DNA of 64,000 nucleotides from contig JARGSG010000006.1 of NCBI GenBank assembly GCA_030374805.1, forward strand, positions 992,001 through 1,056,000, in the 5' to 3' direction. Positions 45,801 to 56,240 of this stretch are shown here, in pieces. Source of the stretch: Gracilaria gracilis (lineage: Eukaryota; Rhodophyta; Florideophyceae; Gracilariales; Gracilariaceae). The position numbers and the translations under genes were made by a program. The number at the start of each line of letters is the position of its first letter. Position 1 is the first letter of the stretch. The notes under the pieces are model-generated. The model did no database searches and was not told the origin of the DNA. It saw only the letters and a list, made by a program, of their open reading frames with translations.

Positions 45801-48800
45801 GCAAGACATCACCCCCTCCAGGTTCGTCTTCTTCTTTCGAAGAGCATTTCTTGTTGGACGGACCGACTTCCAATAACGGCGAATAATGTCCAAGTCGTTG
45901 AAATTATCGACTAGCTCCCAGCTTGGTTTGATATTCCTGTCTTTCCAAACTACCAAGTAGCTCAACTTTCCATTCTTAGCTGTTCGATGTTTTAAAATCT
46001 TCTTAACTTCATAAGTTGGGTCATCATAGGCTGCGCTGTCTCCCTTGCGCACAACCAATTCCAAATGATCAGGAGGGACTGCACGTTTAAGCTTGTCCAA
46101 TTCATCGCGCAAAACGTAAGCGCCTCCACGATTCTTGCGTACTACTGTAAACGGTCCTTCAAATCTTGCATCCCACTTTGAGTCTTTGGTCACGTCCTTC
46201 ATCATTAATAATGCTCCTGGCGGAAAAGCATCCGGTTTGAGCATTCGTCCACCGGCTGCAAAGTACCTCGCGTCTTTTTCCTTGATCTCCTTCACCCTCT
46301 CAGTCACAGATGGGAAAACCGTTTGAGCTACTTTATTCTGGTGTGATTTCCATAGTTCCGGACTGAGAGGTGTGGATGTGGCGGTTGTTCCAAACTTCGA
46401 GAACCCGTTCATCTTGCGAGCAAACATGAGAGAAAAAGGAGTAGAGCCAGTAAGAGCAGCAACCTTACAATTATAGGCTAGCTGAACGAATGGCACATAC
46501 TCTTCCCATCTGTGTGTTGCACCATCCAGTTCCTTCAAGAGCATTGTTTCCACGATTCCATTTACCCGTTCGACTTCACCGTTCGCTCGAGGATTATATG
46601 GCAAGATGATGCGATGGTTGATACCGTTCAAATTGGTAAGCTCTGTGATGAGTTTGTTGACAAATTCCGAACCATAGTCGGACTGGATTATCTTCGGAGT
46701 GCCGAACACGGACATCACCTCCCACAATGCGCGAGCTACTCGCGTCATTTCCTTGCTTTCGAGGGGACGTAGGATGGCAAACTTAGTCATCACACAGACG
46801 ATGGTCAACAGCGTAGTTTGACCGTTATCTGATTCGGGTAAGGTTGTGATCAAGTCTACAGCAACGTGATCCCATGGAGATTCTGCAATGATGGACTTGA
46901 GAGGATGGAACCCTCTCTTTTGAATGTTGTATCGCATGCAGGAAAGGCACGAGCTTGTTTCCTTCTTGATATCTGCCCTGATTCCGTTCCAGCAATAACC
47001 GTTGTGCCAGAGCTTGTTGAAGACTTCCAGCTCTCCGGGATGCCCGAATTCATTTGCTTCCTTCACGAACGTTTGTCGTTCCTCTTCAGATGAGGGGCAC
47101 TTCTTATCCCGGACAAGTTGGGACACAGTGAGACTAGCCAGCGTCACGCTTTGCATTTTCCTACTGAGTGCGTCGGCGAGGTAATTATGGGGCCCTGGCA
47201 AGTGTACGATCCGGAAATTGTACTGGATGATGCGGTCAAACCATCTAGCGATCATCGGGTTAATGTCGCGTTGGCTGTGGAGAAACGTTAGTGCTCGATG
47301 GGTAGTGTAGAGCACGAACTGTCGTCCAATTAGGTAGCACCTAAACTTCTCAAGAGCCCAGAATATGGCCAGTAATTCCTTTTTCGTGGCTCCATAATTC
47401 GGTTTCGAGGTTGATAACGATCGCGACGCAAAAGCAATAAACCGCACTTCGCTATTGGCTTGACGCTGTCCTATCCAGGCGCCAAGTCCGTAATTAGACG
47501 CATCTGTGCCGACCATGTACTCCTTGTCATCTGCAGGGTACGCTAGTGTCAAGTTCTCGGTCATCTTCGATCGAATAGCTTCGAATGAACGTTCCATCTC
47601 CTCGGTCCACTTCAGTGGCCCTTTCCGTTTCCGAGCCAGATCCAGTGGCTTTGACACGGGAGAGGACCTGGGAATGAACAGTCGGTAGTAATTAGCGGCT
47701 CCTAAGAAACACAACAGCTGCTTAGTAATTTGAGGTCTTTCCCAGTTTGCGATTGCGTCCACCTTCGATGGATTCTTGCAAATGCCCTCGCCAGTCACGA
47801 CGAAGCCGAGCAGATTCACTTCCTTTCGTCCAAAACGACACTTGTCAACTCTGATGGGTATCTTCCACTTCGTCAGTCTCTCTATGACCTCTCGAACATG
47901 CTCTGCGTGCTGGGTCATGTTGTCCGAAAAGATGATAATATCATCGATGTAGACTGCAACGTACGGGACGTCGCCAAAAATTTTGTCCATCAACTGTTGG
48001 AACTTAGCTGACATAGACATAATTCCAAACGGTGCGGCGCGGATGCGATAGTGCGTGCCTTTCCAGCGAAAAGCGATCCGGTTCCTGTCTTCCTCAGGGA
48101 TGGGAAATCTGAAATACCCATCTCTGATGTCTAGTGTAGTGAACACCGCGTTGGGTCCGGATACAGAGCCGACGGCGTCTAATTTGTCTTGCACGCGAGG
48201 CAGAGGGTAGTCTGAGTGCAACAGGAGCGAATTGAGGCGACTTAAATCCACGCATGGGCGCACATCAACAAGGTTGCCTTCTCCATTTTTCTTCGGTACG
48301 CTCAGAACTGGAAACGAGTTTGCGCAGTCTGCAGGAGCGGGTTCGATGACTTTGGCTGAAAGCCATCGACTTATCTCAGCGTTGACACGATCTTCGTCTC
48401 GGCGGGAGACGAAGTTGACACGGCTCCAGATAGGAGCAGTGGTTGAAGGCCTGACTCTCAGTACAGCCAACGGATGGGTGCACCTAGCTGAATACGGAAT
48501 ATCTTGATTGCGCTGCAAAGCTTCATCCACATCTTGAGATATATCCGCAGCACTTCGTGATCTTTCGAGAGCTTCGTCCGGCTCTTTGGGAACGGGGTTG
48601 GGTGTGGGCTGTTTGGCGTCAGCTGACAAGCTGACTGCTTGAGGTATGCCTTCGATAGAGTACCCGAATGCTGGGAAGTGCGGTAAACCAAATATCGTAT
48701 TCCGGTGAGGCGGCATTTGCATGACCTCTGCGGTAATATGGGCTGTGCGAGCCCCATTCGTAACCTTAATCTCTGTCACACCCTTGCGTTCAGCCATGGC

Positions 48801-49157
48801 CTTTCCACGCCCATCTAGAATGTTTCCAGTCACTCGCTGTACCGCAATGCGATGCTTTTCAGCAAAGTCGCTGGAGAGGAATGTAGATGTCGCCCCAGAA
48901 TCTACCACGGCCCATCCGTCGATTGTATTGATTCGAAAAGGGGTGTACAAGAGCTCCGCAGCGTCTTCAGGGGCTGGCGTCAGTGAAATGAGGGACGGTT
49001 CCCTCAGCTTGTCACTCTCCACAATGCTCCTCAAAAGCTGTGTCTCTGAGTCGTGATCGTCATATCCTAAGAGCGCTCGCAGCTCCGCATCGGTACAATC
49101 GGGACTAGGCTGTGGTTCTGCTTCAATGGTGGAGCCCAGCGCTGCTTCACTTTGCAA
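45798..49157 (-). CDS. Element C Pol polyprotein (PR-RT-RNase H-IN-chromodomain)
   Basis: Open frame of 1119 codons. Protease active site in VVDSGATSTFL near residue 87. RT with LDIRDGYFRF and the catalytic pair in AVYIDDIIIFS near residue 400. RNase H starts at VGTDASNYGLGAW near 545. Integrase has a zinc-binding region with H and the pair CLSCMRYN near 740, then Asp in VAVDLITTL, Asp in IIQSDYGSEF and Glu in ANGEVERVNG. The tail YEVKKILKHR...YLVVWKD...SWELV is a chromodomain, which in this family steers insertion to certain chromatin. Length and order are normal for a Gypsy chromovirus-type Pol. It copies the element RNA into DNA and inserts it. The frame looks whole, but gag is broken, so the element as a unit is not intact. 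Confidence 0.9.
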   Translation of the reverse strand: MQSEAALGSTIEAEPQPSPDCTDAELRALLGYDDHDSETQLLRSIVESDKLREPSLISLTPAPEDAAELLYTPFRINTIDGWAVVDSGATSTFLSSDFAEKHRIAVQRVTGNILDGRGKAMAERKGVTEIKVTNGARTAHITAEVMQMPPHRNTIFGLPHFPAFGYSIEGIPQAVSLSADAKQPTPNPVPKEPDEALERSRSAADISQDVDEALQRNQDIPYSARCTHPLAVLRVRPSTTAPIWSRVNFVSRRDEDRVNAEISRWLSAKVIEPAPADCANSFPVLSVPKKNGEGNLVDVRPCVDLSRLNSLLLHSDYPLPRVQDKLDAVGSVSGPNAVFTTLDIRDGYFRFPIPEEDRNRIAFRWKGTHYRIRAAPFGIMSMSAKFQQLMDKIFGDVPYVAVYIDDIIIFSDNMTQHAEHVREVIERLTKWKIPIRVDKCRFGRKEVNLLGFVVTGEGICKNPSKVDAIANWERPQITKQLLCFLGAANYYRLFIPRSSPVSKPLDLARKRKGPLKWTEEMERSFEAIRSKMTENLTLAYPADDKEYMVGTDASNYGLGAWIGQRQANSEVRFIAFASRSLSTSKPNYGATKKELLAIFWALEKFRCYLIGRQFVLYTTHRALTFLHSQRDINPMIARWFDRIIQYNFRIVHLPGPHNYLADALSRKMQSVTLASLTVSQLVRDKKCPSSEEERQTFVKEANEFGHPGELEVFNKLWHNGYCWNGIRADIKKETSSCLSCMRYNIQKRGFHPLKSIIAESPWDHVAVDLITTLPESDNGQTTLLTIVCVMTKFAILRPLESKEMTRVARALWEVMSVFGTPKIIQSDYGSEFVNKLITELTNLNGINHRIILPYNPRANGEVERVNGIVETMLLKELDGATHRWEEYVPFVQLAYNCKVAALTGSTPFSLMFARKMNGFSKFGTTATSTPLSPELWKSHQNKVAQTVFPSVTERVKEIKEKDARYFAAGGRMLKPDAFPPGALLMMKDVTKDSKWDARFEGPFTVVRKNRGGAYVLRDELDKLKRAVPPDHLELVVRKGDSAAYDDPTYEVKKILKHRTAKNGKLSYLVVWKDRNIKPSWELVDNFNDLDIIRRYWKSVRPTRNALRKKKTNLEGVMSC

Positions 49158-50160
49158 ATTGGCAGCTTGCGGCTCCTTCTTGACATGATCTGCACATTTG
49201 TGCCCTCGTTGCCATGGCTTCCGGCAGTGATAACATTTCTTTTCCTGTCAGAGTTGTTCTCTTGTCGCCGCGTCGGGTCTTTCCTTTCTCTGCGACGGCT
49301 CTTCGCTCTTCCATTGCGCACGGTCTCGTTCTTGGCTTTTGGAGGAGTGGCGTCCACCTTGACGCCTCTTCCCACCTTGCGATTTCTCTTGCTCAGACGT
49401 GTCAGACAGAAGATAATGGTTTCCTCTTAGACGCGAGGAGCGAGAGGAGTCCAATGTGATCGCACTCGATATCTCCTCTGAAATTGAAACAGAAGGTCTA
49501 CCATGATTAGTGCGCTTCCACATGTTGAGTGTGGCTGCGCGAGCTACCTGCACGAGGTCCTGTAGATTTACATCCAATCCGTGGATGTACACTGCAACCA
49601 GCGTCTCATCGTCATCACGGCGATCAGTGCGTCCATGAGACTGGTGAACCTATCGCTGTACTCCTGTACTGTCTCTGAGGGCCTTTGCGAGATTGTCATC
49701 AGATCTCGTATGAGCTTGTCCCTGATTTCAGGTGACTGAAAATGGTGTAGAAAGGTATCATGCACCGGGCTCCAGTCTGATCCTGATAGACTCCTTTCCG
49801 CCCATTGTCTGTCAAACCCATTCAACGAGGTCAGCAATGCAGGGAGCCATCGATCTTCCCGCACCTCATGTGCCGTAAGCAGGGCCTTTACCTTCCCAAG
49901 GAATTCAAAAGGATCCTTAATTGCCGTAGACTCGCTTCCTCAAAACGACGGCAAAGGAGGTACACGATACCTCGACGAGCGGCTGCTTCCAGTCAAGTGG
50001 TTTGCACTCATGCCGGCAGTAGTTGTTGACAGGATCGACAAAGTTGTTTGTATTCTCTTCTTCGCCATCTCAATGTGTCGCATGATGCTTTCCCGCTTGA
50101 GTTCCACAGCCTTGAGACGCTCGTCAAACTTCTTCTTCCTCCCGGCATCCAATTCTTCGT
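49067..50160 (-). pseudogene. Element C gag region
   Basis: Minus frames with gag features. A helical region (RDKLIRDLMTISQRPSETVQEYSDRF pattern, the usual Gypsy gag core) lies near 49750-49620, then a basic linker, and a zinc knuckle CYHCRKPWQRGHKC near 49235-49190. About three breaks separate these parts. Fossil. Confidence 0.75.
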
Positions 50161-50330
50161 AATTAACTGATGCCAGCTCGTAAAATTCTTCCTCTGCCTT
50201 TAAGAACGAGGCAGAAAGGCTCTATATCTAGGTTTTCTGGCGCTTGAGCAGTAAGCTCATGACTGGCGAAGCGTCGTTCGCCATTGGGTTGAGATACCGA
50301 GAAAAAAGTTGGGTGGTCAATCGAAAAAAG

Positions 50331-50673
50331 TGTGGTGTTCAGAACAAGAGGAGGGGGAAAGAGGAAGTTCAATCAGACGCCTGCCAGCGTATCTCTAGTT
50401 TACGCATCTGTCCGCGGGCTTTTTATGGAGACCCGCAGACGGTTCTACAAAACGTACGTTGCTAGGGAGTCATGCTCTACAGTGACACAAACGACTAGTT
50501 CGAGCTCAGCACATTCTCTTCAGTGTCTGTTACGGTGGTTGTAAGCCCTCACAGACACGAAGCGTGGCTTGAAGCCTGGCGTCCAGCTTGTAGCACGTCG
50601 CAGGCTTGTAGTGCTTTGTGCGGCTTGAAGCTTGACGCTCTGTTTCCGCCGTGCTATTTACTGTCTGGCTTCA
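50331..50673 (-). mobile_element. Element C 5' LTR
   Basis: 343 bp. The TATA-enclosing hairpin (50439-50411) is kept, but its wobble pair sits at a different stem position from the 3' LTR, because one base of the stem differs. Pairing is therefore maintained in both copies. Confidence 0.85.
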
Positions 50674-52200
50674 GTACGACACCTTGCCAACTTCTATAGA
50701 CGGTTTATGAAAACTACTCCGCAATCGCGTTGCCCCTTACCAACCTGGTTCGACACAAAAATTCAAATGGGACGAATCTGAAGAGAAAGCGTTTGAAGAA
50801 GTGAAAACGAAGCCCACAAATGCACCTCTTCTCCAACATCCGCCTTTGAAGAAGCCGTTCGTCTTAACAACAGATGCATCCAAGTTTGCTGTTGGTGCAA
50901 CTTTGCAGCAGGATGGTCATCCGATCGCATATATTTCTCATCGGTTGACATAAACTGAAACAAGATGGGACAGTGGAGATTAAGAACTACTAGCAGTTAT
51001 GGTCGCACTCCGAACTTGGGCTGTTTATCAATGAGACAGAACATTTGTTCTCCGAACGGATCATGAGCCAATCAGATACCTATAGTCAAAAGCAAAACTG
51101 ACTGGTAGACAAACGCGATGGATTGATGAGCTACCGAGCTACAATTACATCGTGGAACATCTACCTGGCTCTAAGAATGGGACTGCCGACGCTCTCAGTA
51201 GGATCGTGGAGAAGTCACTGCTTTTGAAATCTTTACGACTGAATGATCGGACTCTAGTTCAGAGAATTCAAGAAAGCTACAGGAATGATCAGTGGTCCAA
51301 GGAACTCTTCGCATGTCTTTCAAACAAAGAAGGGCAACATTCCAAGAAAGTACGCATGTACGGCCACAACTATTTTGCAGAAAATGAAAAACTGTACTGG
51401 ACAGGAAACCACACGAAGAGACTCTATGTTCCTCAGAATGATAATCTCCGTAGGTGTGCCATTGATGAAGTACACTCTTGTCCTCATTTTAGAATGGAGA
51501 AAACCTTCTACCAATGTGCCAGATCGTTCTGTTGGAAAGACATGTACAAGGATGTTGCGAAGTACGTCGCAGCATGTCTGACATGTCAACAAAAATAAGG
51601 AAGAACTTGCTAAAGAAAAGGGATTGCTCCAACGGCACGGGATTCCACGGCGCTGTTGGGATGTGACAACCATAGACTTTCTAACTGAATTTCCTATCAC
51701 CCAGGAGAACAATGACTTTGTGTTTGTCAATGTTGAAAAGTTTTTGAAACGCGGCTTATTTATTTAGACAAATAAGCAAATGTCCTCTCTTGACGTCGTC
51801 CAGCTATTGTTTGATCATGTTTTCTCGAAACATGGAATACCGGAAAAAATAGTCCCAGACAGAGAACCTCTATTCACATCAAAATACTTTGAGGGTATTA
51901 CCGATATGCTGAACATTGAGAAGAACATGGCTACAAAAGGGCACCCGCAGACTGATGGACAGAGTGGGAACACTATCAGAACTCTAAGTCAAATGCTTCG
52001 TCACATAATTCAGAACCAACCGAAAGATTGGGATACGGCATTGAGTGAATTAGAGTTTGTTTACAACTCGAAGAAGCATGAAAGCACGGGAATGACCCCT
52101 TTTGAAGTAGATATCGGTTACAATCCAGAATCACAGTTGATGATAGAAACTGGATTACCATCAATGTGTGAAGCAGCAGTGAATACTGTGTAGCGAAGGT
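50674..52200 (+). pseudogene. Element B end of RT, RNase H and integrase
   Basis: After element C, B resumes with a YRRF-type motif, then RNase H (VLTTDASKFAVGATLQQDG near 50865-50920), a LPGSKNGTADALSR motif near 51155-51195, and integrase. Zinc-binding residues near 51430-51590 end in CLTCQQK. Asp is seen in the VTTIDFLTEF-type run near 51660, then a VPDREPLFTS motif and a TDGQSGNTIR motif near 51950. Fossil with several breaks. Confidence 0.75.
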
Positions 52201-52329
52201 GAATGTTTCAAGCAATAGCTCGAGACAACTTGGCTCGTGCCCAAGCACAACAGTAGTTTTATGCAAATCAGAAAAGAATGGAAAAATCGCAGATGAGGTT
52301 TTATTGGAGCAAAAGACGAGAGCAAGGCG

Positions 52330-52810
52330 TATGGACATGCGCATATGCGCTCTGAATTTGTCCCCACCGGGATTATTCTGGGTAGGTAGTGCAACCCATA
52401 TATTATGGGTGGCTTGTTTTGGAGATCCCAGCTGCAGAGAGCTCCCGGGGCTCAGTGGCTACTTATTGCTTCACTTCCACCCACTGCAGTCTCTTTAAGT
52501 CCTCGCCGTCACCGGAGTCAGCAGGTCATCCGCACCGCTCTCCGCCAATTTCATTGTTTCATCTACTTCTCTGAGGAACGAAAGCTTTCTTAAATTCCCT
52601 CCCTCCCGCACCATTTTTTTGACCGGGATTGGTCTAGTTCTACTGCTCGTTGGAAACAGACGACCAGAGACTGTCGCTCTGAAAATGACCAAGAGGCACC
52701 TCAAGCGTGACATCCCCATTGCAAAAGAACGCATCTCCGGTGGAGATATTCCAAAAACTGCTACAATAGCATTGGTTCTTCTTCTAGTAAAACGTTCTGG
52801 CTGAGGCCGT
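52330..52810. other. Unexplained insert in the B integrase tail
   Basis: Sequence between the integrase core and the returning C-terminal region of B, unlike either. Contains a short inverted pair, CCCATATATTATGGG (52396-52410), again with an AT-rich TATA-like centre. Possibly a solo LTR; ends and family not determined. Confidence 0.3.
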
Positions 52811-52849
52811 TGAGCGTAATAAGAGACGTTTCATTTGAATTAGGAGATT

Positions 52850-53303
52850 AAGTGATGCTGAATCTTAATGGAATGGGACTTTGTGCTCGTTCAGACCTAC
52901 CAAAGAAATGGAGATCAAAGTTTGTTGGTTCTTTAGCGGTGAAAGAATTAATGGGTCCAGTTACGTACCAACTGGAAATGCCCCCCAACAATAAAACGAG
53001 CTCATAACGTTTTCCATGTATCAAAATTGAAAAAATACATCAGACAGGAAAACGACAAGACTACGTTGTCTGTAGTCATCGATGCAGAAGGTAATGTCGA
53101 GCAGGAATTGAAACCAATCGTAGGGAAGAAGAAGCCCAGACGAAAGATCTACTATCTTTTTCAGTTTCAAAATGGCTTACCAAAAGATGCAATTTAGATG
53201 GCGAAAAGCGAGTTAATGAACTGTAGAGACCGCATTTGTCAGTATGAGAAATCAGCGAAGACGCCTGATTCGAAAAGAAAGATGAACGTAATATAGTATT
53301 ACG
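52850..53303 (+). pseudogene. Element B integrase C-terminal region
   Basis: Runs such as KKWRSKFVGSLAVKELMGPVTYQLEMP fit the Gypsy integrase C-terminal region (pattern F-x-G-P-F...Y-x-L-E-L-P). The 3' LTR follows. Confidence 0.6.
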
Positions 53304-53490
53304 TGGCAAAGTTTAGAAACAACCGCTTAACTCAAATTCATGTGTTTCAATCATATTCAAACACATAAGCGGTTGTCTTTATGTCTATAAGAGACATGAG
53401 CTTTGTGTTCAGACGATAGAAGCAGTAGACTTCATCGTTACAGTTTGTAAAACGTGAAGTTCGATTGTCCTTGTCTCTCCTCTCTTACAA
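53304..53490 (+). mobile_element. Element B 3' LTR
   Basis: TGGCAAAG to TCTTACA, matching 39789-39974 with about 15 differences. Keeps both hairpins (53320-53375 and the TATAAG-bearing one at 53381-53397). Confidence 0.85.
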
Positions 53491-53496
53491 AGTACG

Positions 53497-54065
53497 TTTA
53501 CCCCACATCTCTGCGGTATTTGTAGTTCAGAAAGAAGAGCGCGCGTGGTACGGAGAAGCTCTCGGCAGACGACCTCTACTGCGCCGTTTGACCAAGGACA
53601 GTATGCCATTGTGAAATCGTGAGAGGAATTCAGTTGCTGCCGTAGAATTTTGATCAGCTTGTTCTGGAAATGCGAGTCTCGGTCTGAAACCCACTGTTTC
53701 ACGACGCCAAATGCGGCAAACCATCCGATCAAAACATCTGCTGCTATCTCTGCTGTGGTCTCTTTTGTTGCAGTGAGCCACACATAACCACTGTCGCCAT
53801 CCTTCAAAATCAGAACATAGCAATATCCATCTTCACTTTTCGACATATAACAAAAGTCAAAATGAAGAAGTTCGTTCGGATGATCTGCATGCAGTGTATG
53901 AACCAGGAAGCGTGGAACTATCGTCCCTGATTGCGTACACAAGCAATGTAGGCATGATTTCACAAATTTCTTCACATCCTTCACCATCGTGTCCCAGTAG
54001 AAATGAGCTAGCACAGTAGCCTTTGTTACGCTCCAACTACGATGACCTCGCTTGCCAGTGTGCAC
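53497..54065 (-). pseudogene. Element A integrase, N-terminal and core part
   Basis: Minus-strand frame with GHRS and CLHC zinc-binding residues, then Asp in LLHFDFCYM, Asp in WVSDRDSHF and Glu in GAVEVVCREL, the D,D-35-E pattern of retroelement integrases. Interrupted by element B at its lower end. Fossil. Confidence 0.8.
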
Positions 54066-54336
54066 GACAATTAGGATCAGCAGCAGAAGGGCTCTGTCTC
54101 GGTTGGGAATCTAGTGAATACCATTTCCATCTACCCATATAGTGTCGGTTTTCGTAAACTTCTTCTGAGGCTTACACTTCTCCTTACTCTGTGAATTGAG
54201 GATATCTTTGAGATACAGGGATTGCTTGGTGCCATGGGAAAGGTTTTCAGCTTTTGTACATGTTCCGACTTGATCACTGCCTTTGAGTTCACTGTCCATC
54301 TGGTCAGCATATTCGCCCACACATTGCGCTTTCCCG

Positions 54337-54782
54337 TTAGGTGTTCGATAACGTATCGAAAAGCGCTAAGATTAATGACCGACCGCATGAGCTTACTTGC
54401 AGTGTGGCGGGATATATCTGGGTTTTTCCGTACGGATCGTACAGATAAACCAATTTCGCATGGTCAGTGAAGATTGAAACCTCGTGACCCATTACCAAGT
54501 AATCCATACGACACATAGCTTCGACGATCCCAAAACCTTCCTTTTCAGGTACACTACAGTTAGTAGACAAACCTGTGCAGGCACGTGACAAAACACAAAG
54601 TGAGGTATGATCCTGCTCCTTGATGTCCTTACGACGTCGGCCTTTTGGCACTTGCGTAAGAATAGCTGCCCAGTGAGAATCGGAAGCGTCAGTAAAAAGA
54701 CAAAGGTCGTGATATGTTTTCGGATGTGCAAGTTTGACCGAAGCCGGGAGTTATTTTTTGACGCTATTGAAAGCAGCGTCAT
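54337..54782 (-). pseudogene. Element A RNase H region
   Basis: Minus frames with LHIRKHITTFVF, a GFGIVEAMCRMDYLVMG run and FTDHAKLVYLYDP, the usual Gypsy RNase H elements (E, then TDH). Fossil, more than one break. Confidence 0.6.
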
Positions 54783-55234
54783 GGTATGCTCCCCACGAGT
54801 GGGTGGGAGATGTCTTGCGCGCAGCTTGCTTCGTTCGTTTTCCTGCCTTCGAATAAGCCTCTTCTATTTAAGAATTCAATGGTGCCACCAGTTCAGAATA
54901 GGCTGGTATGGCATTGCGCATCCAGTTAGTGTCACAGAGAAGTTGCTGCAATTCATTTGCAGAATTTAGCTTCTTCATGTTGAGCAAAGAATCAAAATGA
55001 CTTGGATGGTACAGTATACCTTCTTTGGAAATTATGCGGCCGCAGCCCTTGCACCTCTTTGTCGAACAAAAACGATTTCTTGGCGCCCCCCTTTACTCCC
55101 ACTTCAATGCAGATCTACAGGAATGAATCACGATTATCCAGCAGCTTGTCTTCCAATTTTGCATAGAAGAGAAAATCATCCAGCCATTAGATCATCTTGT
55201 GTATTCGACATGCAAACATCTTCTGCAGCACCGC

Positions 55235-55640
55235 CTGAAAATGATTCCCAGAGTCGTGTTGATCAGAACTGGAGGGAGTAGAGCACTCAGTGGCAGTCGC
55301 GCGGTAGACTCAGCAGAGGCGAGATAATAGGCAAAAAGAAATTTAGAAGTCCCTCCAAGGATGCCTCTGAACTCGCTGCGGTTGCAGCAGGATCCAGGTA
55401 TTTATATAGCCTCGTTCGGGCATGCCCCCAAGAAGATAACAAACTGTTTGGGTTGACTCTGACGTCAGGTTGCCGACCCAGAGTTATTCTCTGGTCCACG
55501 TTCTTCATACCCGGCATTTCTACACTTCTGTATACTTTTTATACGTTGTGCTACGTATGATTGCTGCTCACATGCGTCCTATAACCTGAAGTCACCCTCA
55601 GCACTACTCTACTGTATAGCCGTATCGTGTTCGCAACGTA
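55235..55640 (-). mobile_element. Probable solo LTR in element A RT
   Basis: Foreign stretch inside RT. On the minus strand it has GCTATATAAATACC (55410-55397), a hairpin GCTGC/GCAGC just downstream (55388-55375) and the palindrome GGGCATGCCC upstream (55427-55418). A TGTAGAAATGCCGGGTATG-like run near 55530 recalls one near 58195 in the leader insert. Ends approximate. Confidence 0.4.
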
Positions 55641-56160
55641 GGTTGCCTTTCGGTATCAACAAGTCGCTACCTCTTTGTAGTAATCTCCGAGATGAGTTGG
55701 TGTTTGAATAGACATGAATTTCTGCGATTTCTTTGAAAGGAGAACTTGCTAATAACCATGTGCCAGATCTATATTCGCAAAACATGTGCTCCACGACACA
55801 TCCTGGGAAGTGGACTCCATGTGAGGCATTGCAGACTGAATGGGGACTATTTGTTCGTTAGAACCCTTCAAATCTACAGTATACCTCATTTTGGTTGATC
55901 CCGTTTTATAGACAGCCAGCGCAGGGCTTGGCCAATGCGCTGAAGGATTTTTGTAAACTGCGCCAACGGATTCCAGTTCCTTGACAGTCTGGATTATGAA
56001 TTCTTTTTGCTGTGGAGCATAGCGACGTTGTGGAGAACGAAAGAGCTGCGCTTTTTTGGCTGGCGTTATGACCAACGGGGGAACTTTTGCAGGCGGATCA
56101 GGCCCCAACTTGATCCTGAACGTGTCTCTATTGCGCTCAAGAATTTCTTCTAAACGCATA
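55640..56160 (-). pseudogene. Element A reverse transcriptase, N-terminal part
   Basis: Minus frame with KELESVGAVYKNPSAHWPSP, MRYTVDLKGSNEQ and FANIDLAHGYW, matching the fingers and palm of Gypsy RT. The catalytic pair lies beyond the solo LTR near 55170 (WLDDFLFY). Fossil. Confidence 0.75.
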
Positions 56161-56240
56161 TGTCCAGCTTCAGATATTCCTTTGTCCCTTGCGTTTGAAA
56201 GTATTACGCGGCAAGTATCGTTGATAAATTTCTTGGAGTC

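Larger units (their letters stand above)
45459..50673 (-). mobile_element. Ty3/Gypsy element C with chromodomain-like tail
   Basis: Minus-strand element inserted between RT and RNase H of B. LTRs at 50331-50673 (5') and 45459-45800 (3'), starting TGAAGCCAG and ending CCACA on the minus strand. By eye they differ at about 12 positions plus three small indels in about 343 bp, so C is clearly younger than B. A purine run lies next to the 3' LTR (45801-45815). I see no matching target duplication. Pol is open throughout; the gag region has about three breaks. Confidence 0.88.
39789..53490 (+). mobile_element. Ty3/Gypsy element B (fossil), with nested elements
   Basis: Plus-strand element lying inside the A integrase. 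LTRs of 186 bp at 39789-39974 and 53304-53490, both starting TGGCA and ending TTACA. The flanks share AGTACG (39783-39788 and 53491-53496), giving a 5-6 bp target duplication. Counting by eye, the two LTRs differ at about 15 of 186 positions, so B is fairly old. Order gag, protease, RT, RNase H, integrase as in Ty3/Gypsy. Interrupted by a Harbinger element, an LTR fragment, element C and a short unexplained insert near 52.4-52.8 kb. Coding parts also carry several small breaks. Confidence 0.88.

Noticed and set aside
46135-49459. Many plus frames inside element C
   Set aside because: They are shadows of the 1119-codon minus Pol frame.
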